A stretch of DNA of 7,872 nucleotides. Source: Candidatus Nitrosopolaris nunavutensis. GTDB lineage: Archaea; Thermoproteota; Nitrososphaeria; Nitrososphaerales; Nitrososphaeraceae. This document shows positions 1 to 6,837 of the stretch, in pieces (positions within the stretch are counted from its first letter, which is position 1; every line of letters starts with the position of its first letter). Location: NCBI GenBank assembly GCA_002501855.1, contig DAOM01000026.1, positions 1 through 7,872 on the forward strand. Direction: 5' to 3'. Under the pieces are notes generated by a model. That model had not been told where the DNA came from. It made no database searches and saw nothing but the letters and a program-made list of their open reading frames with translations. The position numbers were made by a program, and so were the translations under genes.

Positions 1-5
1 TTTGC

Positions 6-1169
6 TTAATCTATTCCGGCAAGGCCTTTACACATAAGATAGACTGCCACGAAAAGTGGCACTTCTAGCGTACTCTCTTTTATCTTAAATGACTGACCTC
101 TAAGCTTTAAACTTATTTGTGACGATACCTTAGACTTTACTTCCACATCTCTAGATCCTAAAAGGCAAGCATCATCCAGCGGATCAAAAGATTCGAGATC
201 ATCACATCTCATCTTGACTAAACCGCTCTTACTATTTATCGTACCGGGCATTCGGAAAATCCTATGCACATCCATCGTTACTTGGGGATCTATTTTAACT
301 CCTAAGGTTTTAGCCATCTTGCCAACTTCGGACTTGAAACCTTCATATCCACCATTCCGTAAGACGATATTGCTTAGTTTAACTACGGACGATTGATCAA
401 TAGCTAACTTGTCAGCTATTATTTTCCGCCAGCCATATGAAAGTCCGCTCTTTGGAAATTTAATCAGGAAATCGTTGCCTGAGTTATCCCTGCTTTTACG
501 GACACCAATACTCTCTGTCATTATATTCGTTCCTGCCAAATAACTCACTACATCTGATCTAGCAACAGAATCAAGAGGATTGAAGGATTTGTCCGATACA
601 ACAATATGGAAACCATTGTTTCCTGAAAAATACACAGACACAGATTTTTCTTCGATACCGAGATCGGTTGTTAAAACTGCAATTAGACGCCGTACCTCTT
701 TTTTTAAAGCAAATATACATTTGCCGCAAGGAATGGATGTCTGATTCAAAGACGTGCTCTTACAAGACTCACATACTTCAGATTTGGCACTTGAGACTTC
801 GCTGCATCTTGCGCATATGAAGTATGAGTGTCCGAGCTCACATTGGAGATGCAAATCCTTTGCATCAATGTCAAAAATAAGATCTGCTCCTAACCATTGT
901 TTTTCCTGCATAGGATAAGTTGGGAATCTGTAATATGCGTTGGAGCAATAAACATCTGCTGGAACATCTCGTATCAATGTAGCTAGGAGGTCGCCCCTAT
1001 TTCTAAATGATAAATGTCGGATCATTCCTGATCCAAATGGCATGTATCCAAATTCACGTTGTTCTAAATGTTCCGGAATTTCAAGAAGCTTACTGTACTT
1101 GAAATAATATTCTCTAAAGGCGCTTTTAAGAAGCGCAGCGCTTTTCTCCGTTGATTTATTTCCGCTCAT
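6..1169 (-). CDS. priS: DNA primase small (catalytic) subunit PriS
   Basis: Catalytic subunit of the archaeal/eukaryotic-type primase, which makes the RNA/DNA primers for replication together with PriL. With the ATG at 1169 the protein has 387 residues. An adjacent TTG at 1172 would add one residue; I prefer the ATG. Seen in the sequence: the metal-binding FDID motif (D100, D102) after ADLI, the SGNNGFHI motif at 182-189, and the third catalytic block MDVHRIFRMPGT at 299-310 (D300, H302, R303) followed by KSGL at 314-317. Between motifs I and II lies a cysteine-rich zinc region: C110, H114 and the CxxC pairs 119/122, 133/136 and 148/151. The gene is complete, with TAA at 6-8. It lies 27 bp downstream of priL on the same strand with no clear Shine-Dalgarno, so co-transcription is likely. 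Residues 73-146 are duplicated in degenerate form at 6846-7062. Confidence 0.96.
   Translation of the reverse strand: MSGNKSTEKSAALLKSAFREYYFKYSKLLEIPEHLEQREFGYMPFGSGMIRHLSFRNRGDLLATLIRDVPADVYCSNAYYRFPTYPMQEKQWLGADLIFDIDAKDLHLQCELGHSYFICARCSEVSSAKSEVCESCKSTSLNQTSIPCGKCIFALKKEVRRLIAVLTTDLGIEEKSVSVYFSGNNGFHIVVSDKSFNPLDSVARSDVVSYLAGTNIMTESIGVRKSRDNSGNDFLIKFPKSGLSYGWRKIIADKLAIDQSSVVKLSNIVLRNGGYEGFKSEVGKMAKTLGVKIDPQVTMDVHRIFRMPGTINSKSGLVKMRCDDLESFDPLDDACLLGSRDVEVKSKVSSQISLKLRGQSFKIKESTLEVPLFVAVYLMCKGLAGID
734..950. repeat. Direct repeat, copy A (inside priS)
   Basis: 217 bp of priS that recur without gaps at 6846-7062 in the same orientation, offset 6112 bp. By hand count 184 of 217 bases match. 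The best-conserved block spans 781-810, identical in both copies. Confidence 0.9.
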
Positions 1170-1196
1170 CAATTTGCTGACTTGTAATGCCTACGG

Positions 1197-2267
1197 CTAC
1201 GAAGATTGTCCCTTGAGCATCGGCGGTCTTCCGAATTGAATTGGGTTTGATATCCCATTACATTCTTCCGTTGCAAAGCAAAGATTTTGATTTAGAAGTT
1301 TCTGGCAAGAAGGGACTGAATATTTTGTGCCGCTTCCCCGGAGTCCTGCAAGATGCTCTATCTGGTATTTGGTAACTTTTTCATTATAGTCAGGGGCATT
1401 ATGAAACAGCATAATTATCTCCTCGATACTTTTTCCAATTGCAAGCATATAAGTTGCAAGCATTAGTCTAGCAGAATGCGGAAGATTTTCGCCTTTGTTC
1501 ATTACCTCTAACGCATGCTTGACGCAGGGAGGATAGTCTTGGATCTTGTATCTATGATATTGGTTATGCGGTGCAAATTTTATGCTCAATTCATTAACCT
1601 TGGTTTTAATTGCTTCAGGTAGAGTTGACAGGGTCATCGATTTTACCTTGTTGTAAATCAACTCACTAAGTTCGCTTCTAATGAGTCTCACAGTCTCATC
1701 GGCATCAAGATACACAAAGCCCTTATGCACAAGCCTATTGATTAATTTCCAATCCTGTTCGTGGAAATGAGAAGCCCGCATCAAATAGTCTGTAATCTTA
1801 ACTTTGAACAGCCGATTGTCATTTTCACTGATATCAACATTCACCTTGAATAACTCCTTGAATATCGTCGACAGAAGAAGACGCTTTTTTTGTTCACTTT
1901 TCTCTCTCATTAGGTCTTCAGTAAGGAATTTCTCTGCTCTCATTGCCTCAAAAAGGGCGTGTTTCTTCAATATAGGCTCCATTCCAATCGATTTCACCAT
2001 GATAAGCGTCACCAAAAAAGTAAGGATTTCAATTTCGTATTTGTCCAATTTTTCGTCGGGCAGCCCCTTGGCTATTTCCCTCTCCAACCTCTCCGCAGCT
2101 CTATCTATGATGTGGTCCATCTCCGGTCTGTCAAATTCTTGAAAATCAAAATGAGTTTCTCTAACGTAATCAGACGCATCATTCAGAAACGGATACTTTG
2201 CGAGATCGCCAGTTCCGATTTTTATCGACAATCTTTGATGACATGAAAAGTATTGGCGTACTGGCAT
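1197..2267 (-). CDS. priL: DNA primase large subunit PriL
   Basis: Regulatory iron-sulfur subunit of primase, which partners PriS in primer initiation and length control. With the ATG at 2267 it has 356 residues. The N-terminal domain carries DLAKYPFLNDASDYV (21-35), typical of PriL. The C-terminal domain shows four widely spaced cysteines expected to hold a 4Fe-4S cluster: C248 (YPPC), C321 (VPSC), C330 (NLC) and C336 (EEC), with the helical segment LPHSARLMLATYML (262-275) between the first two. Start choice: the frame is open to a GTG at 2282, but the TATA-like box at 2291-2300 predicts a transcript start near 2267-2272, which favours a leaderless ATG at 2267. A TTG at 2231 is also possible and would better match homologues that begin shortly before the DLAKYPF segment. 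First gene of the priL-priS operon. Confidence 0.94.
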   Translation of the reverse strand: MPVRQYFSCHQRLSIKIGTGDLAKYPFLNDASDYVRETHFDFQEFDRPEMDHIIDRAAERLEREIAKGLPDEKLDKYEIEILTFLVTLIMVKSIGMEPILKKHALFEAMRAEKFLTEDLMREKSEQKKRLLLSTIFKELFKVNVDISENDNRLFKVKITDYLMRASHFHEQDWKLINRLVHKGFVYLDADETVRLIRSELSELIYNKVKSMTLSTLPEAIKTKVNELSIKFAPHNQYHRYKIQDYPPCVKHALEVMNKGENLPHSARLMLATYMLAIGKSIEEIIMLFHNAPDYNEKVTKYQIEHLAGLRGSGTKYSVPSCQKLLNQNLCFATEECNGISNPIQFGRPPMLKGQSS

Positions 2268-2290
2268 AAAAATTACATGCACGTCACAGA

Positions 2291-2300
2291 ATTTTTATAT
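2291..2300 (-). promoter_or_regulatory. TATA box for priL-priS
   Basis: On the minus strand this reads ATATAAAAAT, a good archaeal box A. Its centre is about 29 bp before the priL ATG at 2267, so transcription would begin at or within a few bases of the start codon. This suggests a leaderless mRNA, common in this group. No ribosome binding site is visible before the ATG, in agreement. Inferred from spacing and sequence only. Confidence 0.55.
2292..2300 (+). promoter_or_regulatory. TATA box for nfo (same element read the other way)
   Basis: On the plus strand the element reads TTTTTATAT. Its centre lies about 39 bp before the nfo ATG at 2335, which predicts a start site near 2322 and a leader of roughly a dozen bases. 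No other TATA-like run sits between priL and nfo, so one TBP-binding site may drive both genes in opposite directions. Confidence 0.45.
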
Positions 2301-2334
2301 CATAGGGATTTGGCTCAAGTTCATATCAAAGAAA

Positions 2335-3240
2335 ATGAATATTCGAGTAGGCTTCCATGTCTCTATTGCTGGGGGGATTTCAAATTCAGTCGACAATGCA
2401 TTAAAGATAGGATGTAGAGCATTTCAAATATTTACCAGAAACCCTAGAGGGTGGGCTGCTAAACCACTAGTAAACGAGGATGTAATGAAATTCCGAGCAA
2501 AGTTGGCCAAAAGTCCACTCTCGCCGGAATCAGTTATCGTACATATGCCGTATCTTCCTAATTTAGCAGCTCCGGACGGGGAGTTGTACAAGAAATCGGT
2601 TGATACTCTTGCGGGTGAGGTTCAGAGATGCAGTACCCTGGGCATACCGTCTCTGGTAATTCACCTTGGAAGCCACCTTGGCAAGGGAACTGAAGAGGGC
2701 ATAAGCCAGCTAGTGAAAGCATGTAATTATGCTCTTGAGAACTACGGTAAAGATACCTCATCATACGTGAATCAGTCGAAAGAAAAGAACAACAAGAAAA
2801 ATGCGCCAGTCCGAATCCTACTCGAGAATATGGCAGGTCAAAAAAATAGCATAGGTAGCAAGTTTGAAGAAATTAGGCTCCTGCTTGATAAGCTAAAGCC
2901 AAAGGGATCCTTTGGAGTATGCCTAGATACTTGTCACACCTTTACTTCGGGGTACGACTTGCGAAAAGAAAATGATGTTGAGAAAATGATAGATCAGTTT
3001 GATTCAACTGTTGGGTTGAAGGTGTTAAAGGTGTTACATCTTAACGATTCCAAAGGCGATTTAAATTCTAGAATTGATCGTCACGAACACATTGGCCTAG
3101 GGAAGATAGGAAAGGCAGGATTTGCTGCATTATTACATCATGAATCACTTAGAAATCTACCCATGATAATGGAGACCCCTGTTGATAAACAAAGGGGTGA
3201 TGTTGACAATTTAAAGGCCGTACTGGATCTACTGCGCTAG
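2335..3240 (+). CDS. nfo: Endonuclease IV (AP endonuclease, Nfo family)
   Basis: Base-excision repair enzyme that cuts the DNA backbone 5' of abasic sites, using three zinc ions in a TIM barrel. It has 301 residues; E. coli Nfo has 285. All nine zinc-ligand positions of the family can be matched: H70 (IVHMPY), H110 (VIHLGSH), E164 (LLENMAG), D198 and H201 (CLDTCHTF), H235 (LHLND), D248 and H250 (RIDRHEHIGLG) and E280 (METP). The N-terminus GFHVSIAGGISNSVDNA (6-22) is also diagnostic. The extra length is partly a hydrophilic, Lys/Asn-rich stretch at about 138-157, before the strand carrying E164. The ATG at 2335 is the first in frame and follows a weak purine tract (AAAGAAA). Divergent from priL with 67 bp between starts, so repair and primase genes may share control. 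Its stop is 8 bp from the stop of the convergent zinc-finger ORF. Confidence 0.97.
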   Translation: MNIRVGFHVSIAGGISNSVDNALKIGCRAFQIFTRNPRGWAAKPLVNEDVMKFRAKLAKSPLSPESVIVHMPYLPNLAAPDGELYKKSVDTLAGEVQRCSTLGIPSLVIHLGSHLGKGTEEGISQLVKACNYALENYGKDTSSYVNQSKEKNNKKNAPVRILLENMAGQKNSIGSKFEEIRLLLDKLKPKGSFGVCLDTCHTFTSGYDLRKENDVEKMIDQFDSTVGLKVLKVLHLNDSKGDLNSRIDRHEHIGLGKIGKAGFAALLHHESLRNLPMIMETPVDKQRGDVDNLKAVLDLLR

Positions 3241-3248
3241 TAGGGCGC

Positions 3249-3548
3249 TTAGCGATACCTAGACAAGTCGATGCGGCTATGCCCTTGTCTATATGCATAT
3301 CTACCTGCTTCGCTCCAATAGCCTTCCTGAAAGGCATCGGTCTTTAGTTTAGTTAGAACACGTTCAGGCTCAGCGTTCTTTATCAGAGGGAAAACTACCC
3401 GGGAGCGTATAACCAGCTTATCTACTTGTAACATAGTCAACGTACCGAAGAATAGGCCGCTCCCATGAACGTTATAAACATGCCGCTTTACGGAATACTT
3501 GCGAGAGGAATACATTCCACAGATAACACACGCCCAACTGCGGAGCAA
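3249..3548 (-). CDS. Small C2H2 zinc-finger protein
   Basis: A 99-residue ORF with one classical C2H2 finger at its very N-terminus: C7, C10, H23, H28 (C-x2-C-x12-H-x4-H), the histidines followed by GSG. Exactly the same residue numbers and spacings occur in the 348-aa protein starting at 3949, so the two are probably distant paralogues of a thaumarchaeal finger family. The rest (30-99) is unrecognised; it has a basic, valine-rich middle and an aromatic patch GYWSEAGRYAY near the end. The only start that keeps both cysteines is TTG at 3548, since an in-frame stop lies 18 bases upstream. I see no convincing Shine-Dalgarno. It could be a DNA- or RNA-binding regulator, or the truncated remnant of a longer finger protein. 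The finger is seen directly; function and expression are inferred. Confidence 0.55.
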   Translation of the reverse strand: MLRSWACVICGMYSSRKYSVKRHVYNVHGSGLFFGTLTMLQVDKLVIRSRVVFPLIKNAEPERVLTKLKTDAFQEGYWSEAGRYAYRQGHSRIDLSRYR

Positions 3549-3708
3549 CGCTGTGCAGCGAATATGTTATTGCAACTGCTGATAGATCTGTTGTCATCAT
3601 ATTACGATTCGTTAGGATTTTTTGGTTGACGAGGTCTCCACTAAACTTCACATCTAATGAGGCAGCAAGCCTTGTTCTCTTTGCAACACTCTGATCTACA
3701 TAAATTAA
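3472..3708 (-). other. Possible coding remnant, minus strand, unassigned
   Basis: Between in-frame stops at 3709-3711 and 3472-3474 there is an open minus-strand stretch of 78 codons whose first part reads like real protein (for example AKRTRLAASLDVKFSGDLVN) with AGA/AGG/AAG-rich codons like the neighbouring genes. It has no ATG near its beginning; the first usable starts are an internal GTG and a pair of ATGs. Its 3' part overlaps the 5' part of the small zinc-finger ORF in another frame. It may be the tail of a decayed gene. I cannot name a family, and chance is a real alternative. Confidence 0.2.
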
Positions 3709-3792
3709 TCAATTTGGACCTAAAGGATGTGTTCAGAATACATTGATGAGCGCCGAAAATCTACTGGCGGAAATTTCTTTCCATGCTAGATG

Positions 3793-3799
3793 TTATAAA
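3793..3799 (+). promoter_or_regulatory. Candidate TATA box upstream of the 348-aa zinc-finger gene
   Basis: TTATAAA on the plus strand is the best box A match in this spacer. It predicts a start near 3822 and a leader of roughly 125 bases, long for this group, which would place the hairpin at 3852-3886 inside the 5' untranslated region. A weaker TTTACTTATC at 3834-3843 is an alternative. Confidence 0.3.
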
Positions 3800-3843
3800 C
3801 CTATAGTCTCTATTGTTAATGTGATATTCAGCATTTACTTATC

Positions 3844-3861
3844 CTGCAGTTACTGCAGTTA
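3844..3861. repeat. Tandem 9-mer CTGCAGTTA x2
   Basis: Two exact head-to-tail copies of CTGCAGTTA (3844-3852 and 3853-3861). The ACTGCAGT core, itself a perfect palindrome, recurs at 3879-3886. Three closely spaced CTGCAG cores 90-105 bp before a zinc-finger gene suggest a protein-binding array or a structured leader. Confidence 0.6.
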
Positions 3862-3891
3862 CTCCAATCAGAGTGATTACTGCAGTTTTTT
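3852..3891 (+). promoter_or_regulatory. Imperfect hairpin followed by six T, upstream of zinc-finger gene
   Basis: ACTGCAGT at 3852-3859 can pair with ACTGCAGT at 3879-3886, and ACTC (3861-3864) with GAGT (3871-3874), around the 6-base loop CAATCA. One T faces four bases (GATT) in an internal loop. The stem runs straight into T6 (3886-3891). This resembles a terminator or attenuator, but no plus-strand gene lies just upstream. It could equally be an operator, since the 8-mer is palindromic DNA. Confidence 0.35.
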
Positions 3892-3936
3892 GAGGTTGGC
3901 GCATGTGACTAGACAGCAAGAAAAAAATCGTATCAT

Positions 3937-3942
3937 GGGTGA
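3937..3942 (+). promoter_or_regulatory. Shine-Dalgarno GGGTGA
   Basis: GGTGA is the classic archaeal complement of the 16S rRNA 3' end. It lies 6 bases before the ATG at 3949 and fixes that start. It is the clearest ribosome binding site in the window and fits a leadered rather than leaderless mRNA. Confidence 0.6.
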
Positions 3943-3948
3943 AAGGAA

Positions 3949-4995
3949 ATGAGAGTTCACTACTATTGTCCACACTGCGATCAGTATTCTACAAGGCGGT
4001 GGAATTTGGAAATTCATATCAAGAGACGGCACGGTGGGGCAGGGCAGGCAATTCGCAATATGGCATATGACCCTATGGAATTGCCTGGCAAACCGTTGAG
4101 AAAGAACTGGCATGGTGATTTTTCCAACAAGTCTAAATCTACCAACAATATTTTTTCGACCACCCTAGAGACGCAAAGATTTATCCTTGAATCTTTACGT
4201 AATATGAAAGAAGCAAAAGATTTGTGCTCTCACCTCTCCGGGCAACAAGCTCCAGGCCTCATAAATGCAACACAAACCATGAACATAGGTTTCTCTAATA
4301 ACGGTACTACCTTGGGATTCAAAGGATACGTCTGTGAGAAATGCATGTCCCTTGAGATTGCCCATATCTTCGATGATGTAAAACGGACATCCTTAAGACC
4401 GAAACATATATGCAATCAACAAAAATTATACGAAGCACAATTTGTGGTGGATATCCAGGGAACAATAACTAAACTACGGCAGGAGTTAGTTGGTGATCTT
4501 ATGATAATTGTTAATAATATGATGCAACAACAGGAACTGATAGATCTTGCTGCTGTAGAAATCACAGATTCTGTATTTGATAAACCACTTTACGAAGATT
4601 GTGTTGATCTTGATTCTTTCCAACCAGGTACCACTGTCGACTGGGCTTATGCTGCAGCCAAAGTTGGTAAAATTATGATTAACAAAATTGAGTTAGCAGA
4701 ATTTCTGTCTACGTTTGAAGCAACCTTAGGATTCTTCCGACTAACAATCGATCGAACACAGCGTTTTTTCTTTGCATATATTGCAAAAGAATTAGAGCCT
4801 CGGGATATCGAGTACCTCAAAAACCTCTATTCAGTGGACGCAGACCTTAGGAACGGTATCGGTGGCAATATCCATAATCACGCTAGTAATATCGCTGAGA
4901 ATGACATGGTTCAGTTTGTAGAGGTTCCATTTGCAAAGGAACCTGTTCCCATGTTGAGATTAAATATATTTCGAGCATCGGTGAACTTCCAATAA
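3949..4995 (+). CDS. C2H2 zinc-finger protein with second Cys/His site
   Basis: A 348-residue protein of unknown function. The N-terminus is a C2H2 finger (C7, C10, H23, H28) ending RRHGG, then a polar linker with prolines (about 30-72). A second possible metal site is C129, C132, H153, C155 (C-x2-C-x20-H-x-C), preceded by FKGYVC. The remainder is mostly helical in character: a methionine/glutamine-rich amphipathic segment (about 180-200, with MMQQQ) and an aromatic segment FFRLTIDRTQRFFFAYIAK (262-280). No signal peptide or convincing membrane helix. The start is supported by GGTGA 6 bases upstream. The gene is 48 bp before glyS on the same strand, but glyS appears to have its own TATA. The two metal sites suggest nucleic-acid or protein binding, perhaps regulation; this is inference. 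The family appears to be one expanded in soil thaumarchaea, from memory. Confidence 0.85.
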   Translation: MRVHYYCPHCDQYSTRRWNLEIHIKRRHGGAGQAIRNMAYDPMELPGKPLRKNWHGDFSNKSKSTNNIFSTTLETQRFILESLRNMKEAKDLCSHLSGQQAPGLINATQTMNIGFSNNGTTLGFKGYVCEKCMSLEIAHIFDDVKRTSLRPKHICNQQKLYEAQFVVDIQGTITKLRQELVGDLMIIVNNMMQQQELIDLAAVEITDSVFDKPLYEDCVDLDSFQPGTTVDWAYAAAKVGKIMINKIELAEFLSTFEATLGFFRLTIDRTQRFFFAYIAKELEPRDIEYLKNLYSVDADLRNGIGGNIHNHASNIAENDMVQFVEVPFAKEPVPMLRLNIFRASVNFQ

Positions 4996-4996
4996 A

Positions 4997-5002
4997 TTTA
5001 AA
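4997..5002 (+). promoter_or_regulatory. Candidate TATA box for glyS
   Basis: TTTAAA in the context AAATTTAAAGG begins two bases after the stop codon of the zinc-finger gene. A start 25-27 bp on, near 5025, would leave a leader of about 19 bases before the glyS ATG at 5044. Read-through from the upstream gene remains possible. Confidence 0.4.
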
Positions 5003-5043
5003 GGCTACAGAAGACGACGTTGTCGAATAAGAGATAACCTAGG

Positions 5044-6516
5044 ATGACAAACTACGAACTGATTATGAAACTTGCCCTCGAAAGAGGATTTTACTTCCCA
5101 AGCTGTGAAATTTATGGTGACGCTCAGGCTGGCTTTTGGGAATACGGCCCCAGGGGCGTTAGCATGAAAAACAAGTTCATTGAGCTTTGGAGAAGAGAAC
5201 TTGTCAGGCGTGATGGCATGCTGGAAATTGACGGTTCTCAAGTTATGAGCAAAAGTGTTTTTGTGGCCTCAGGACATATTGGTAATTTTACGGATCCTAT
5301 TATAAAATGCACAAAGTGCAATTCTACATTTAGAGCCGACAGATATATCAGCGAAAAAACTGGCGAGAACGTACCCGAACGAATGCCTGACGAGGAGATA
5401 GACCAACTTATTAAGAAACACGAATTGAAATGTCAGAATTGTAAGGGGGATTTCGGAAATGTAAGTAGATTCAACATGATGTTTAGAGTAGGAATAGGAC
5501 CAGCTGCGGAGGAAGCGTATCTTAGACCAGAGACCTGCCAGACAATATTTGTAGATTTTGCTCGAGTGTTCAAGACAATGCGCGGGAAGCTTCCATTGGG
5601 CATCGCTCAAATTGGGAAGAGCTTCAGAAACGAAATAGCGCCAAGGCAGAGTCTATTAAGGCTTCGTGAATTCTATCAGGCCGAGATCGAGGTATTTTGT
5701 AATCCCAACAAATTAGATGATTTGCCCCGGTTTGAAGAGGTCAAAAATACAGTTCTAAATATTTCTGATGAAAGTTCTACAGTCAATCAGGTTACCGCTG
5801 AAGAAGCTATCCAAAAAGGAATCTTGCCAAACAAATTAGTAGCATATTATTTAGCTCTCCTAAACGAATTCTATTCGAAAACCGGGATAGATATGAAGCG
5901 AACGCGTTTCAGACGGCTGTCTGACGAGGACAAAGCTTTCTACGCATCAATTGCATTTGATTTTGAAGTCGAGACAAGTATCGGATGGCTGGAACTTGTG
6001 GCATGCAATTATCGATCTGATTACGACCTAAAAGGGCATTCTGCTACAAGCAAGCAAAATCTTGAGGTAATCGACCCGTCTGACCAGACAAAGGTCTTAC
6101 CTCACATATTTGAGCTTTCGATGGGAATTGATCGAAGCCTTTACACTATCTTGGAGCATTGTTACTTTCAAGACTTCGAACACGAAAACAGACTGGTCTT
6201 AAAACTGAAACCCTATCTTGCTCCTATATTAGTAGGGGTGCTTCCGTTGATGACCAAAGATGGATTGGCTGCGAAGGCAGAGGGAATTTATGCCGATCTA
6301 AAACAAGACTATGACACATTTCTGGACGAGTCAGGATCGATAGGGAGAAGATATAGAAGACTTGAAGAAATTGGGACTCCCTTTGCAGTTACGATTGATA
6401 AGACAACTATGGAGGATGATACTGTTACCGTGAGAGATAGGGATTCAATGCAACAGAAGAGAATCCAGATATCCCAGCTAAATAATTTTCTTCAGGGCGC
6501 ATTGAAAGACTCTTGA
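5044..6516 (+). CDS. glyS: Glycyl-tRNA synthetase (class II, archaeal/eukaryotic alpha2 type)
   Basis: Charges tRNA-Gly with glycine in the cytoplasm. 490 residues, complete. Motif 1 is GFWEYGPRGVSMKNKF (30-45). An inserted zinc site has C89/C92 (CTKC) and C130/C133 (CQNC). The substrate-binding segment RPETCQTIFVDF (161-172) varies from the more common RPETAQGIF. Motif 2 is FRNEIAPRQSLLRLREFYQA (194-213) and motif 3 is ELSMGIDRSLYTILEH (357-372). The anticodon-binding domain begins about 390 with LAPILVGVLPL and holds GSIGRRYRRLEEIGTPFAVT (431-450) and TVRDRDSMQQKR (462-473). It is shorter than many archaeal GlyRS of about 570 residues, though no core motif is missing. The ATG at 5044 places the family's conserved ERGFYFPSCEIYG start at residue 13; no strong ribosome binding site is seen. 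Confidence 0.97.
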   Translation: MTNYELIMKLALERGFYFPSCEIYGDAQAGFWEYGPRGVSMKNKFIELWRRELVRRDGMLEIDGSQVMSKSVFVASGHIGNFTDPIIKCTKCNSTFRADRYISEKTGENVPERMPDEEIDQLIKKHELKCQNCKGDFGNVSRFNMMFRVGIGPAAEEAYLRPETCQTIFVDFARVFKTMRGKLPLGIAQIGKSFRNEIAPRQSLLRLREFYQAEIEVFCNPNKLDDLPRFEEVKNTVLNISDESSTVNQVTAEEAIQKGILPNKLVAYYLALLNEFYSKTGIDMKRTRFRRLSDEDKAFYASIAFDFEVETSIGWLELVACNYRSDYDLKGHSATSKQNLEVIDPSDQTKVLPHIFELSMGIDRSLYTILEHCYFQDFEHENRLVLKLKPYLAPILVGVLPLMTKDGLAAKAEGIYADLKQDYDTFLDESGSIGRRYRRLEEIGTPFAVTIDKTTMEDDTVTVRDRDSMQQKRIQISQLNNFLQGALKDS

Positions 6517-6536
6517 TACACCACCATTAGAAACGC

Positions 6537-6812
6537 ATGCCGATAGATGTAGAACTTAGAGAAGGTGCACAGGAGAAAATACTTATCAGAAGTGAACCTG
6601 ACTCACTTCGATTCGGAAGCAGGTACCAATAAAAGGAATTAACAAGGGTAACATATATTCGCTGTTTAATCTGCCTTCCTAGGGCAGGTGGCGAAGTGCA
6701 GGCTTTGGCAGACGTGTTGACACCAGATTTTCCAAGTCGTGATAGGTACAAATATGATAGATTTTTCGAATCAGAATATCAGCAGTTTTTTAATGAGTGG
6801 TTGAGGAAAAAA
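6537..6812 (+). pseudogene. Interrupted, truncated gene of unknown family
   Basis: From ATG 6537, 20 bp after glyS, a frame reads 31 codons (beginning MPIDVELREGAQEKILIRSE) to a TAA at 6630-6632. The same frame then resumes without another stop to 6926. Residues on both sides of the stop look like one natural protein: charged and well ordered before it, then LTRVTYIRCLICL, PRAGGEVQALADVLTPDFPS and an aromatic helix YDRFFESEYQQFFNEWLRKK. Sense character ends about 6812, just before the antisense copy of priS at 6846. The simplest reading is a gene with one nonsense mutation whose 3' end was lost in a rearrangement. Alternatives are a sequencing error at 6630 or two short genes, the second starting at GTG 6696. 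I do not recognise the family. Confidence 0.4.
6807..6812 (-). terminator. Possible oligo-T terminator of the toxin-antitoxin operon
   Basis: Minus-strand TTTTTT, 25 bases past the stop (6838) of the primase-derived ORF. Archaeal RNA polymerase can terminate at T runs without a hairpin. It is the first such run after the operon, but the call rests on composition alone. Confidence 0.3.
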
Positions 6813-6837
6813 GTCTTGATATGTTTCAAATCTTGTT

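Larger units (their letters stand above)
3549..3948. other. Gene-poor intergenic region
   Basis: About 400 bp without a convincing complete gene. The left half contains the possible minus-strand coding remnant described separately. The right half contains a TATA-like element (3793-3799), a tandem 9-mer, an imperfect hairpin with a T run, and a Shine-Dalgarno-like sequence before the 348-aa zinc-finger gene. No tRNA, CRISPR or insertion-sequence ends were recognised. Confidence 0.5.

Noticed and set aside
1804..2246. Plus-strand ORFs opposite priL
   Set aside because: They are antisense to a gene with clear conserved motifs and are rich in Ser/Leu/Phe, as expected of a shadow frame.
3844..3886. 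CTGCAG repeats as a minimal CRISPR array
   Set aside because: The units are 9 bp and adjacent, with no regular spacers and no cas genes in the window.
3743..3952. 69-codon plus-strand ORF before the 348-aa zinc-finger gene
   Set aside because: It runs through the tandem repeat and hairpin, has a cysteine/serine/tyrosine-rich composition unlike any family I know, no ribosome binding site, and overlaps the well-supported start at 3949.
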